Assembly: GCA_035578905.1 (NCBI GenBank)
Contig: JAQJVL010001121.1
Coordinates: 124,001 to 188,000 of the forward strand
Length of the DNA stretch: 64,000 nt
Direction of reading: 5' to 3'
Source of the DNA: Stictocephala bisonia
Lineage: Eukaryota; Arthropoda; Insecta; Hemiptera; Membracidae
In this document: positions 43,654-55,200 of the stretch, one piece after another
Position numbering within the stretch: position 1 is the first letter of the stretch
Layout of the letters: every line of letters begins with the position of its first letter
The notes under the pieces: generated by a model
Database searches by the model: none
Told to the model about the DNA's origin: nothing
What the model saw: the letters and a program-made list of their open reading frames with translations, nothing else
Translations under genes and position numbers: made by a program

Positions 43654-44698
43654 ATTGTGTATCACTCCCAACACATGTCGTTATTGTGTATCACTCTCAA
43701 CACATGTCGTTATTGTGTATCACTCCCAACATATGTCGTTATTGTGTATCACTCCCAACACATGTAGTTATTGTGTATCACTCCCAACACATGTAGTTAT
43801 TGTGTATCACTCCCAACACATGTAGTTATTGTGTATCGCTCCCAACATGTGTCGTTATTGTGTATCACTCCCAACATATGGCGTTATTGTGTATCACTCC
43901 CAACACATGTCGTTATTGTGTATCACTCCCAACACATGTCGTAATTGTGTATCACTCCCAACATATGACGTTATTGTGTATCACTCCCAACACATGTCGT
44001 TATTGTGTATCACTCCCGACATATGACGTTATTGTGTATCACTCCCAACACATGTAATTATTGTGTATCACTCCCAACACATGTCGTTATTGTGCATCAC
44101 TCCCAACATGTGGCGTTATTGTGTATCACTCCCAACACATGTCGTTATTGTGTATCACTCCCAACACATGTCGTAATTGTGTATCACTCCCAACATATGA
44201 CGTTACTGTGTATGACTCCCAACACATGTCGTTATTGTGTATCACTCTCGACATATGACGTTATTGTGTATCACTCCCAACATATGACGTTATTTGTATC
44301 ACTCCCAACATATGACGTTATTGTGTATCACTCCCAACACATGACGTTATTGTGTATCACTCCCAACATATGACGTTATTGTGTATCACTCCCAACATAT
44401 GACGTTATTGTGTATCACTCCCAACATATGGCGTTATTGTGTATCACTCCCAACACATGACGTTATTGTGTATCACTCCCAACATATGACGTTATTGTGT
44501 ATCACTCCCAACACATGACATTATTGTGTATCACTCCCAACATATGGCGTTATTGTGTATCACTCCCAACACATGTCGTTATTGTGTATCACTCCCAACA
44601 CATGTCGTAATTGTGTATCACTCCCAATATATGACGTTATTGTGTATCACTCCCAACATATGACGTTATTGTGTATCACTCCCAACACGTGTCGTTAT
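43654..44698 (+). repeat. 29-bp tandem array, about 36 copies
   Basis: The unit is ATTGTGTATCACTCCCAACA plus CATGTCGTT. Variable positions alternate CACATGT, CATATG and TGACGTT/TGTCGTT forms. Apart from a single missing base near 44293, the period is constant. Confidence 0.95.
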
Positions 44699-45650
44699 TT
44701 CGGGTACACATGAGCATTATTGTACACCAGTTAAGTCTTTGTGAAAAATTAATGTTCTTAAAAAGAGGCGTTTATTTAGCGTATTGCAGTCAGATCATTT
44801 AAATATACATCAAGGCGAATTACTATCTGGCCCCGTTCAATTTTTTGTTTGTTGAACGTTTAAAAGAAACGTTGCTTTCTTCACACATTAAAAGAAATAC
44901 GAGTAATACATTTTTCTTTTAGTGATCTGCAACGCAATGCTCATAGGCCTGCCTGATTTGCTTGGTTGAAAATGAGTTAAAAGGAAATTTACGTTCAAAT
45001 CATGTCTAGATTGCAGACGTAAGATTAAAAATCGTTGTTTACCAAAAGAGTTACATTAAATGGAATTACATTCCTTAACGACCGAATGTTTTCAGGATCG
45101 AGACAGTTATTACATCATAAGGTGTTTGTTACGTAAGACATCTTGGTAGTCGATGACCCTGAGTAAGGGTGTGATAGTTGTCGTGTCCGCAGCCTTCAAC
45201 CATCCCCAAGTCGCCAAACAAGGGGTTATTATTGAACTCAACTTCAGTTTGTTGTCGAATGTCAATACACAACTTTGTCGCCCGCAGTATGATTCCATCC
45301 AGGAGATAAATTAGGTTGGACCAAATATCAACAGATTACGCTCTTGCCTCGGGTTTCAAAATACATAACAAATACTTGGAAATGTCCAATTATTTAGTTA
45401 ATTTTATAAATAGGGTATTCCTACAAATTCTTGTGAACATATACTTTAATACTTCGTATAAATACATTTATTTTCACAATTATTCTTTTGTAACATACAA
45501 AAATTTGCAAAAATGTTCTTCTTTTGTGATTATTACCGACATTCCCAGTAGTGATATAATGATGATGTGTTTGTTATCTTCTTCCAAGTAGTAATATTTA
45601 GAATTAAAAAATGTCGATACAAATTATCTAAATAAGGTAGTTAAAAATAG
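44699..45650. other. Non-coding, no gene seen
   Basis: AT-rich. A 62-codon minus frame at 45110-45298 has no recognisable features. Confidence 0.35.
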
Positions 45651-45926
45651 TTTTATTGACCGTCGTCTAGCAAATCACTTAAAGAGGAGCCATTAGTTTT
45701 ATTGACCGTCGTCTAGCAAATCACTTAAAGAGGAGCCATTAGTTTTATTGACCGTCGTCTAGCAAATCACTTAAAGAGGAGCCATTAGTTTTATTGACCG
45801 TCGTCTAGCAAATCACTTAAAGAGGAGCCATTAGTTTTATTGACCGTCGTCTAGCAAATCACTTAAAGAGGAGCCATTAGTTTTATTGACCGTCGTCTAG
45901 CAAATCACTTAAAGAGGAGCCATTAG
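45651..45926 (+). repeat. 46-bp tandem array, 6 copies
   Basis: The unit begins TTTTATTGACCGTCGTCTAG, with copies at 45651, 45697, 45743, 45789, 45835 and 45881. They are essentially identical. Confidence 0.95.
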
Positions 45927-45962
45927 TGCAATTTTGTTGGAGTTATTTGGCTGGAACACAAT

Positions 45963-46090
45963 ACTAAACAAAATTAAATTATCAAACTATCTATGGAAAA
46001 AATAAAGTTGCTGTGAAAGCGTTTCCATTTTCTACGCTTTCACAGCAACTTTATTTTTTCCATAGATAATTTAATAATTTAATTTTGTTG
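45963..46090. repeat. Long near-perfect hairpin
   Basis: TATGGAAAAAATAAAGTTGC and GTGAAAGCG pair with CGCTTTCACAGCAACTTTAT and TTTTTCCATA across a loop of about 13 bases. Outer AACAAAATTAAATTAT and ATAATTTAATTTTGTT segments extend the stem to about 50 bp. Confidence 0.85.
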
Positions 46091-46296
46091 AGTTATTGTG
46101 TTTCATAAAGTATAATTTTTTATAAGAATAATTTACTTAAAATCGTTAAATAGCGGAGAAGTGATATTGTTCAAATTAGTTACTTTGAAATTCAAATGAC
46201 CGCTAGTCTGGAAAGGATAGACCTTTAGAAGTCCGGTTTGCGCCAATTAATTTCTATTGAATAGACCTTTAATTTGATACCAAACTCGACCTAGGC

Positions 46297-46484
46297 TTAC
46301 ATTAAAGAGTTTCGTTCAACACCACGTTGGTAGTCCCCCTGAAATGATGAAATGCCGCTAATGGCGTCAAAAGGTGTGTTCTCTGCAACCATGGTGATGT
46401 ACAAGATTTCACTTTTACCATTGAAGTCATAGAAACGTTGTGAAAGCGTTTCCATATTTTTTCCACCCTGTATATGCGTTTTTG
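46297..46484 (-). mobile_element. Possible transposon end (TACAGGGTGG type)
   Basis: The minus strand begins TACAGGGTGGAAAAAATATG then GAAACGCTTTCACAACG. The GTGAAAGCGTTTCCAT block is shared with the nearby hairpin. This looks like one end of a decayed DNA transposon. A short minus frame crosses it without recognisable homology. Confidence 0.35.
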
Positions 46485-48580
46485 CGTCATTGTCGTTGGT
46501 AGTATCAAGGATTATATAATCTTTTGTTAAATAATACTTTGAAATTATCATTTAAAGCTTGGTGTTAAAAATCATGAAAAAAGTTTATATTTTACATAGT
46601 TACAGGAATTATTTTGTATTATTTGTATAACATCTAAATAAAACAAAAAGAAAACGAGCTCTTCACCGTAACAGAAAGTGTTGGAAACGTTACAATAGTT
46701 ATATGTGTTTGCACTTAATAGCCTTATTATTATTTATGTCGTATCAAACAGTTGTGACGAGTGTTTCAGCACGACCGAGGCTGGGTCAGCAAACAACCCC
46801 ATCGAAGACGCCCCACTGAGATAGCTCAGGCATCCTCTCATATCAGCTGGTTATCTCGAGTGTGCGCGTGCCGACCTCTCGTTGGACTCGTTACGCCTGC
46901 ATTAGCCCCTTGAGGGGTGCGTGTTCTATCTTCCCACCCCGATAAGAGCCATTTTGCGGGTCTGCACGCTCCACTCCTGGTTCTTTACGGCCAGCCTCAC
47001 TTTGCGAGTCGGACTTCCTTGAAGTTCAAGAGGGAACAAACCCCTTGTGTGAAAAAACGCCGCGTTTGTTGTAACACGTTATCTGTGGTTACTGAGAATA
47101 GCCACAAAATTAAAGGGTACACGAATTTTATTTTACGCACTTTGGATTTAAGAGGCAACGTGTTTACGATTTTTTATTCTTCCATGTGTCTTTTGCAATA
47201 CTTATTGTTGTGCATTTGTTAGAGAAAGAGGGTCTCGCCATAAAAGGTTTTTGGGACGCATAGTAAAAAAAAACCCCGGGAATACTTTCCGTGGTGCAGA
47301 TTGCCGCTAGTACCCTGTACATTATGTGCGGAAATCAGAGATGGCCCATTAACAAAGACTTTTAGTTGTTGATAAGGACCGTGTTATAATTTAAACACTC
47401 ATTACTTAACGCCGGTTTTTAAAGTTGAAAATATTGAAATCAATGCACCTTTGTAAGAAAGGGAAAACGTAGGTTAATCCACACTATAACAACATATAGT
47501 AGCGACACTTCCATTGTAGTGCTGTGGAGCTAGCGCGACCTAATGGCAGGACCATAAAACAACATCACATTAACGTTGTATTGCACTGTGTCTTGCAAGG
47601 AGGTGGAATAATAACAATAGACAAAGGGAAATGACAGATTGTAGACATATGTTATATGACACTTACTAATAACAGCTGTGAATTGAATTGAAATAGTGCA
47701 ACACTCCGTGCTACTCTGGTCCCGCCGCTAAGATCGCCAATTTTTAACGGAGTTTGGCTACTATCTGTTATTATTATATGATTATTTATTTATAAAAATC
47801 AAACTGGCAACTCAAATGTTTATTTAAAACAAAAATATTACTAGACTTAAAATATCTTGTATTGTTTTTAGTTTGCAATAACCTGTACTTAGATGTTTTT
47901 CTGTTTATATAACATAACTTAACAAAAACGTATACATTTATACATATTGCATTGGATGTTTTTTTTAATTAAAATTTAATTATTCTATATGCCATAAAAT
48001 TTAATATTTTCATAATTAGTTAAACAATATTTTAATTTGTTGATTTGTGATGATGCCTACCTTTTGCGTAAAATAAAATTATAACTTGTTGTATATATTA
48101 AAAATTTTTCAATTATTATTTAATCCAAACATTGTTCATAATACTAAAGAATTTTAACCATTAATAAATTAAGAGCTTTAACTTGCACTGCATGCTAAGA
48201 GAACTCAATAAAAAACTCTGTTTTATCTAGTCAATTAAAAAAACTGATTATTTAGATATTTCAGTTTACATAATCTGAATAGACTACTGAAAAAACACGT
48301 TGAAATGCTTGCATAAAATGCTTGACTGATTTCAAAGTTGTTAAGTTGTGTTTTCCTTGCGACGCAGTACAAAGTATAAAGTACAAAGCCGGCGTGTAAC
48401 GTATTATATAATGCACAGCGTGAAGTGTTTTCCTACAAAGCGGCTATATATTCGTTCAGCTCAGCGTTTTACTCCAGAAAGACGTATTGAAAATAGTTTA
48501 AAAATAAATTAAAATGCACATCAGTTTTGATGGAAGGTTTATATGAGTCTGATTTTGGAGGTAGTATTTTATCTAAAAAG
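46485..48580. other. Non-coding, GC-richer at 46780-47060
   Basis: The GC-richer part resembles an untranslated region or terminal repeat of an element (CCCCTTGAGGGG near 46907), but nothing diagnostic is present. Confidence 0.35.
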
Positions 48581-49093
48581 TACAGAACTCTTAGTAGTAA
48601 GACAGTTTAAATTTAGAGAAGACGAGGTGTCATTAAGTACAGAACTGTTAGTAGTAAGACAGTTTAAATTTAGAGAAGACAAGGTGTCATTAAGTACAGA
48701 ACTGTAAGTAGTAAGACAGTTTAAATTTAGAGAAGACGAGGTGTCATTAAGTACAGAACTGTTAGTAGTAAGACAGTTTAAATTTAGAGAAGACGAGGTG
48801 TCATTAAGTACAGAACTGTTAGTAGTAAGACAGTTTAAATTTAGAGAAGACGAGGTGTCATTAAGTACAGAACTGTTAGTAGTAAGACAGTTTAAATTTA
48901 GAGAAGACGAGGTGTCATTAAGTACAGAACTGTTAGTAGTAAGACAGCTTAAATTTAGAGAAGACGAGGTGTCATTAAGTACAGAACTGTTAGTAGTAAG
49001 ACAGTTTAAATTTAGAGAAGACGAGGTGTCATTAAGTACAGAACTGTTAGTAGTAAGACAATTTAAATTTAGAGAAGACGAGGTGTCATTAAG
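48581..49093 (+). repeat. 57-bp tandem array, 9 copies
   Basis: The unit begins TACAGAACTGTTAGTAGTAA, with copies at 48581 + 57k (k = 0-8). Being a multiple of three, it keeps one frame open (STELLVVRQFKFREDEVSL per unit) except for a TAA in copy 3. I consider it non-genic. Confidence 0.95.
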
Positions 49094-49106
49094 TTATTAA
49101 TACGTA

Positions 49107-49284
49107 GTGCATTTAACAACATGTGTGCAATATTCAAGATATTCTTTATTCCAATTGCAGTTCTACCAGAAACAGTACACTTAATTGTCATTGTATACTG
49201 TTTGCACAATTTTCTTAGAGATGGATTTATTACCAAGAACCCTAGTTACATTGAAAGACAGAATACCCACGAACTGTCTTGAAA
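49107..49284 (+). pseudogene. Harbinger/PIF transposase C-terminal fragment
   Basis: The plus strand reads SAFNNMCAIFKIFFIPIAVL, then PETVHLIVIVYCLHNFLRDG and a stop after THELS. This matches the end of the DDE_Tnp_4 domain of HARBI1-like transposases, where ENAFG-x-x-x-x-RWRIF is followed by a C-x-LHN-x-LR motif. The upstream catalytic region is replaced by the 57-bp array. No terminal inverted repeats were identified. Confidence 0.65.
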
Positions 49285-50351
49285 TCTGCCTCCGTCATGT
49301 TCCATAAAATATGACGTCCTCTAACCAACTCAACAAGCTGTTCATCATCAGCTGTAGAAAATTACATTTGTTTAAACAGTCCTCCATTTTGATTGCACAC
49401 TCCACGAACTACAACAACTACTGTAGGCGCAAAAATTATGTACACCCATGTTTGAAGGCTCTTTTCTTCAAACTCGAGAAACTAAGAGGCCTATGAAACT
49501 TCCAATCATACCATTGATTTCCTTGTTTAAGTGTGCGTTATAAAATATGAATTTCAAAATGTTATTATAAGTTCTAATAATGTTTGAAGTACCACAATTT
49601 TAACTAGCTTTCATTGTAGATCAAATTTACACCGTTATTACTAAAAAAAACCCGTTCATGTAGCGCATTTATATTTTAATATATTGTTGATACGAATGTT
49701 TCCTATAAGTGTTATAAATTTTATAATTTTATATTGTCAAGAATAAAAGTTCTTATTAATTACCTAAATCGTTGTTTTGTTGGTCTCTAGACGTTGTAAA
49801 ATTAATTATTTGGTCTTGTTATAATCCTTATTACATATACAGCTACGATACAGGACTTTCATATGTGTAAGTAAATGCAGTGATTTTATATTGATTTAAA
49901 TCAATTTAAAGATATTGTTAATTGATAAATTTAAGCTTAAATATTAAAAGCTAAACCCCTATCTCAAACTATATTATTTGAAACTATTTTAAATGTATGT
50001 AAAATTCGTGTTTATTATCGGTAAACTCACTAAACACATTAAATTCTACAAAATAAGTAATTACTAATACGGTACAATATTTTTCGTACTGATAGTTACA
50101 GATTAGAACGAACGCTGCCCCTTGCCTAACCCTAGTTCACAGGCGTTCTACAGGGTCGTATTGTAGCGGGCACACCGGGCTATTAAGTCGCATGATAATG
50201 ATGCCGTTATTAAATATTTTCTATATAAGGCTCTTTGTAACAGGTAGCAAAATCTTTTTAAATTGTTACATTGTTGAACAAATCACTGAATGATATTTAA
50301 TTAATTTGTGAAAATTAACCTTGTACAACTTTACTACTTATTTTTCCCACT

Positions 50352-50352
<1 letters not shown>
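49285..50352. other. AT-rich non-coding
   Basis: No gene recognised. Confidence 0.35.

Positions 50353-50409
<57 letters not shown>
50353..50409. repeat. (TA)n microsatellite
   Basis: About 28 TA dinucleotides. Confidence 0.95.
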
Positions 50410-50412
<3 letters not shown>

Positions 50413-51120
50413 CAAGTTATTTTAAAGTAATTTTATAATATAAAATTGTTATGCTAACATGACGTGTTCTTTAACATAGTAGACTAGGGAGTTTATAATA
50501 AAAACACTAGTATTCTAGACTTTTGCAATGATACGACGTTTAAATAATTACTATACAGATATTTACAATTGTACTAAAAAGACTTGGTATCTAAGTGTTT
50601 TTAAAAGAAATTGGTGGAAATGTGCGTCCTAGGTAGGACATGACCATCAGGACTTTGAACAAGGCTTGGGCTGACACAGATCATAAACAAGGAGTATTCC
50701 TAGCGGTGGTCCGACCAATTAGGAAGACAGACGGACAGATGGTTTATGACAGACATAACGACACCTCTGCCATAAACGATATCAGCCATCGGCCAGCACC
50801 GCTCACTCAAAGCACGTCTAATGAGCTCTTGTCTTTCGCACTGCTCGGACCTCTTTATGATTTCAGTATAGTGAAAGCAAGGCTCCCGTAATGAGGGTGT
50901 TTATATTATCTTGCGTGTAAGTTTGTGAAATAACCTGTCGGTGACTCAAACGAGAACCATGTAAAAGTACTAGTTATGAGACCAGAATTACGTTTTCCAG
51001 TGGTATGCATGTGGCAAACAGCTGGTAAACGGCTCTAACAGTTGTAATATGTAGTTGAAAAGTGTAGTTTGTAAGATTCAAGTCAAATTAAAAAACAATT
51101 ACACTTAATTTTAGAAATAC
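50410..51120. other. Non-coding with moderately GC-rich patch
   Basis: 50620-50890 is GC-richer and open for 83 codons on the plus strand. There is no recognisable domain and the composition could arise by chance. Confidence 0.35.
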
Positions 51121-51988
51121 AATCAACGTATTTCCAATAGATCTTCAACGTACAACCAAGGTATTGTCAATAGTTCTTCAACGTACAACCAACATATTTC
51201 AAATAGTTTTTCAACGTACAACCAACGTATTGTCAATAGTTCTTCAACGTACAAACAACGTACTGTCAATAGTTCTTCAACGCACAATCAACGTATGGTC
51301 AATAGTTCTTCAACGTACAAAAACCGTATGGTCAATATTTCTTCAACGACCAACCAACGTATTGTCAATAGTTCTTCAACGTACAACCAACGCAATTCCA
51401 ATAGTTCTTCAACGTACAACCAACGTATTGTCAATAGGCCTTCAACGTACAACCAACGTATTGTCAATAGGCCTTCAACGTACAACCAACGCATTTCCAA
51501 TAGTTCTTCAACGTACAACCAACGTATTGTCAATAGGCCTTCAACGTACAATCAACGTATGGTCAATAGTTCTTCAACGTACAAAAACCGTATGGTCAAT
51601 ATTTCTTCAACGAACAACCAACGTATTGTCAATAGTTCTTCAACGTACAACCAGCGTATTGTCAATAGGCCTTCAACGTACAACCAACGCATTTCCAATA
51701 GTTCTTCAACATACAACCAACGTATTGTCAATAGGCCTTCAACGTACAACCAACGCATTTCCAATAGTTCTTCAACGTACAACCAACGTATTGTCAATAG
51801 GCCTTCAACGTACAACCAACGTATGGTCAATAGTTCTTCAACGTACAAAAACCGTATGGTCAATATTTCTTCAACGAACAACCAACGTATTGTCAATAGT
51901 TCTTCAACGTACAACCAACGTATGGTCAATAGTTCTTGAACGTTCAACTAACATATTACTAATTGTTCTTCAACGTGCAACCAATTGT
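51121..51988 (+). repeat. 33-bp tandem array with higher-order structure, ~26 copies
   Basis: The unit is CAATAGTTCTTCAACGTACA plus ACCAACGTATTGT. Variants (TAGTTCTTC, TAGGCCTTC, TATTTCTTC, ATTTCCAAT) are ordered in a 264-bp (8-unit) supercycle. The marker AAAAACCGTATGG recurs at 51319, 51583 and 51847. Long open frames on both strands (up to 296 codons) follow from the period being a multiple of three. Confidence 0.9.
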
Positions 51989-52630
51989 GATTTTAAACTG
52001 CAGAACTCATATAACATTTTTGATTACTTTTTGACCGTAATAAAAATTAATTGATTGCACTTACTAGAACAATTATTAAAAATTATCGAGTTATTTGTGT
52101 GAAATCATAATAACATTTAACTTAAAAGCTACTAATACTTTCGTAATAAAGTGAAACGTCACTAATGGCATACAAGTAAGTATGAAAGTGTAAAGTAAAT
52201 ATACATACAAGCAGGTTTAAATCTAGTAGAGTAATGTAGGTATAGTATAAACGTTCTACAGTACATATTGTAGAGGCAGGGAAGTTCGGACCTGCGATTT
52301 ATATTTAGCACATTGGGAGTTTCATTTTATATTAAAAACAATAGAAAGTAAAACTCTTCTCTTTATTGGATTTGCTCCACGTTAAATAAACCATTTCAGT
52401 CATATTATGAAATTATAGTTTAGTATACATATATAGAATGTGGAATTTTATGGAAACTGAGGTAGGGCCAAAATAAACTAGACTGCAATAATAGAAGGCC
52501 TAGAAGTAGCAAGTAAAACTCAAAGTCACACTACAAACAGGAACAATTTAAAGTAAAAAGATTTTTGATTGGAAATCTGGGGATAGAATGATACATAAAC
52601 ATGAACTGGAATAACTTGGTCTAGTGGAGC
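51989..52630. other. AT-rich non-coding
   Basis: No gene recognised. Confidence 0.35.
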
Positions 52631-52634
52631 AGTG

Positions 52635-55200
52635 GAGGAAATCAAATCAAAACACCTTTATTCAAAAACAGTTTATACAACTGCACAATATCGTCAAATA
52701 AGTTTTTTTTAGTATACAATAAATGGTTTAAATAGGTAAGTAACATAATAGCATATAATTAACTACTTAATATAAATATAACAGCTTAGCATCAGAGATA
52801 ATCCCTGACGAGTACCTGCAACCGACACCAGCCCTACGCTCGTCTGGCAGTGTGTAGAAGAATGTGATACCATTGTATAACAAATATTTGGTAATAAAAT
52901 TTGGTTTTGTTTTGGAATTATAAGAATATTTTTTACAACAAATATATGGTGTTGCAGTAACTGAACAGTTATTAAACAGAGAACAGCTTTATTTTACAAA
53001 CAGTGGAGTGTAAAGTATAGATGGAAATGTTAATATGTTATTAGATTTAAAAAATATGATTACAATGAAAACGATTTAGTTCTTTAAAAATGGTAGTCTG
53101 ATCAAAAATGTAGTCCTTGAAGATTCATGACCGCAAGCCACAACAGCATAAGTTAGGAATGGATCAATCAAACCATAATATGCTATAAGTAAAATATCTG
53201 AATTAGAGAATTTAGTCAAAGGAAAAGATACCAGAAGACATTTTTTTACAAACAGAATATACATGGATGTTAAAATTCAAACTGTTGTCAATATTTAGGC
53301 CAAGAAATTAGGTCTGGGGACCTAACACTACAACATATCACCAATGAAAAAGGTTAAATATTTTTGAATATTTCTATGGCAGTAAATGTTGAAATCATGC
53401 ATCGTAATAGTATGCATTACGATCAAATCACTGCACAAGTGCATCAGACCTTAATCTCAGGAAGGCTTGAGAAGACACTGATAGTGACGTGTTACGATCA
53501 AACCACTGCACAAGTGCATCAGACCTCAAGCTCAGGAAGGCTTGAGAAGACACTGATAGTGACGTGTTACGATCAAACCACTGCACAAGTGCATCAGACC
53601 TCAAGCTCAGGAAGGCTTGAGAAGACACTGATAGTGACGTGTTACGATCAAACCACTGCACAAGTGCATCAGACCTCAAGCTCAGGAAGGCTTGAGCAGA
53701 CACTGATAGTGACGTGTTACGATCAAACCACTGCACAAGTGCATCAGACCTCAAGCTCAGGAAGGCTTGAGAAGACACTGATAGTGACGTGTTACGATCA
53801 AACCACTGCACAAGTGCATCAGACCTCAAGCTCAGGAAGGCTTGAGCAGACACTGATAGTGACGTGTTACGATCAAACCACTGCACAAGTGCATCAGACC
53901 TCAAGCTCAGGAAGGCTTGAGAAGACACTGATAGTGACGTGTTACGATCAAACCACTGCACAAGTGCATCAGACCTCAAGCTCAGGAAGGCTTGAGAAGA
54001 CACTGATAGTGACGTGTTACGATCAAACCACTGCACAAGTGCATCAGACCTCAAGCTCAGGAAGGCTTGAGAAGACACTGATAGTGACGTGTTACGATCA
54101 AACCACTGCACAAGTGCATCAGACCTCAAGCTCAGGAAGGCTTGAGAAGACACCGATAGTGACGTGTTACGATCAAACCACTGCACAAGTGCATCAGACC
54201 TCAAGCTCAGGAAGGCTTGAGAAGACACCGATAGTGACGTGTTACGATCAAACCATTGCACAAGTGCATCAGACCTCAAGCTCAGGAAGGCTTGAGTAGA
54301 CACTGATAGTGACGTGTTACGATCAAACCATTGCACAAGTGCATCAGACCTCAAGCTCAGGAAGGCTTGAGAAGACACTGATAGTGATGTGTTACGATCA
54401 AACCACTGCACAAGTGCATCAGACCTCAAGCTCAGGAAAGCTTGAGCAGACACTGACAGTGACGTGTTACGATCAAACCACTGCCCAAGTGCATCAGACC
54501 TCAAGCTCAGGAAGGCTTGAGCAGACACTGATAGTGACGTTTTACGAGCAAACCACTGCACAAGTGCATCAGACCTCAAGCTCAGGAAGGCTTGAACAGA
54601 CACTGATAGGGACGTGTTACGATCAAACCACTGCACAAGTGCATCAGACCTCAAGCTCAGGAAGGCTTGAGAAGACACTGATAGTGACGTGTTACGATCA
54701 AACCACTGCACAAGTGCATTAGACCTCAAGCTCAGGAAGGCTTGAGCAGACACTGATAGTGACGTATTACGATCAAACCATTGCACAAGTGCATCATACC
54801 TCAAGCTCAGGAAGGCTTGAGGATACACTGATAGTGACGTGTTATCAGTAAATTAACAAACCTGTGAGCCTTGAACTGATGTAGGAAGATCGTTTATAAA
54901 AAGTAGGAAGCGGATAGGACAGAGTACAGAGCTCTGAGGAACTCCCCTCGATATAATTGCTGTTGAGGATTGCACTCAATGTTTGAAACCATAATTGTCA
55001 ATATGTGGTAGTTTGACGAATTGACTCCTACCAGACAGATAAAAGAAGTATATATATAAGCAGCTCATCATCTTTCAAAATACTCGAGTTTGGCTAATAG
55101 TTTAACATGGTCAATCATGTCGAAATCTTTTCATTAACATACAAAAATTCTATTATTGGTTTCTAACATCTAAAGCCAGAAAGAAAGCCTATTCTGAAAA
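52635..55200 (-). pseudogene. Non-LTR reverse transcriptase split by amplified motif-C segment
   Basis: Minus strand, 5' to 3': a degraded RT entry (QNRLSFWL, about 55190), motif A (KDFDMIDHVKLLAKLEYFE, about 55080-55140), motif B (SRGVPQSSVLCPIRFLLFI then NDLPTSVQGSQ, about 54870-54955), degraded motif C (FTDNTSL in place of FADD/YADD, 54825-54845), then 19 in-frame repeats (53419-54843), then the normal downstream RT: FLGLNIDNSLNFNIHVYSVC, KKMSSGIFSF, SNSDILLIAYYGLIDPFLTY (53120-53320). The 3' end, with AATAAAGGTGTTTTGATTTG on the minus strand, lies near 52640. Stops occur on both sides of the array but not within it. It is Jockey-like in character. Confidence 0.8.
53419..54843 (-). repeat. 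75-bp in-frame array derived from RT motif C region, 19 copies
   Basis: Units start at 53419 + 75k (k = 0-18) with no length variation. Each encodes 25 residues on the minus strand, NTSLSVSSQAFLSLRSDALV then QWFDR. This is the stretch expected between RT motif C (x-DDTSL) and the following W-F-x-x-N-x-L. The minus-strand frame is open for 466 codons (54828-53428). Substitutions among units are few. Each unit also contains two dyads, TGCACAAGTGCA and CTCAAGC(8)GCTTGAG. Confidence 0.9.

Noticed and set aside
43800..44373. Cys/His-rich repeats in the 29-bp array that resemble a zinc-finger protein
   Set aside because: They are translations of a 29-bp satellite that shifts frame every unit. The Cys/His spacing is an accident of the repeat.
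43654..44698. CRISPR-like array
   Set aside because: The units are contiguous with no unique spacers, and the setting is eukaryotic. The same holds for the other arrays in the window.
48741..49100. 119-codon frame of STELLVVRQFKFREDEVSL repeats
   Set aside because: It is a pure tandem-repeat translation with a stop in copy 3 and no flanking coding sequence in that frame.
51164..52054. 296-codon plus-strand open frame, plus overlapping 214-, 131- and 87-codon frames
   Set aside because: All are read-throughs of the 33-bp tandem array, whose period is a multiple of three. There is no promoter, domain or non-repeat extension.
53364..54299. 311-codon plus-strand open frame over the 75-bp array
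   Set aside because: It is the antisense shadow of the RT-derived repeat. Homology and frame continuity are on the minus strand.
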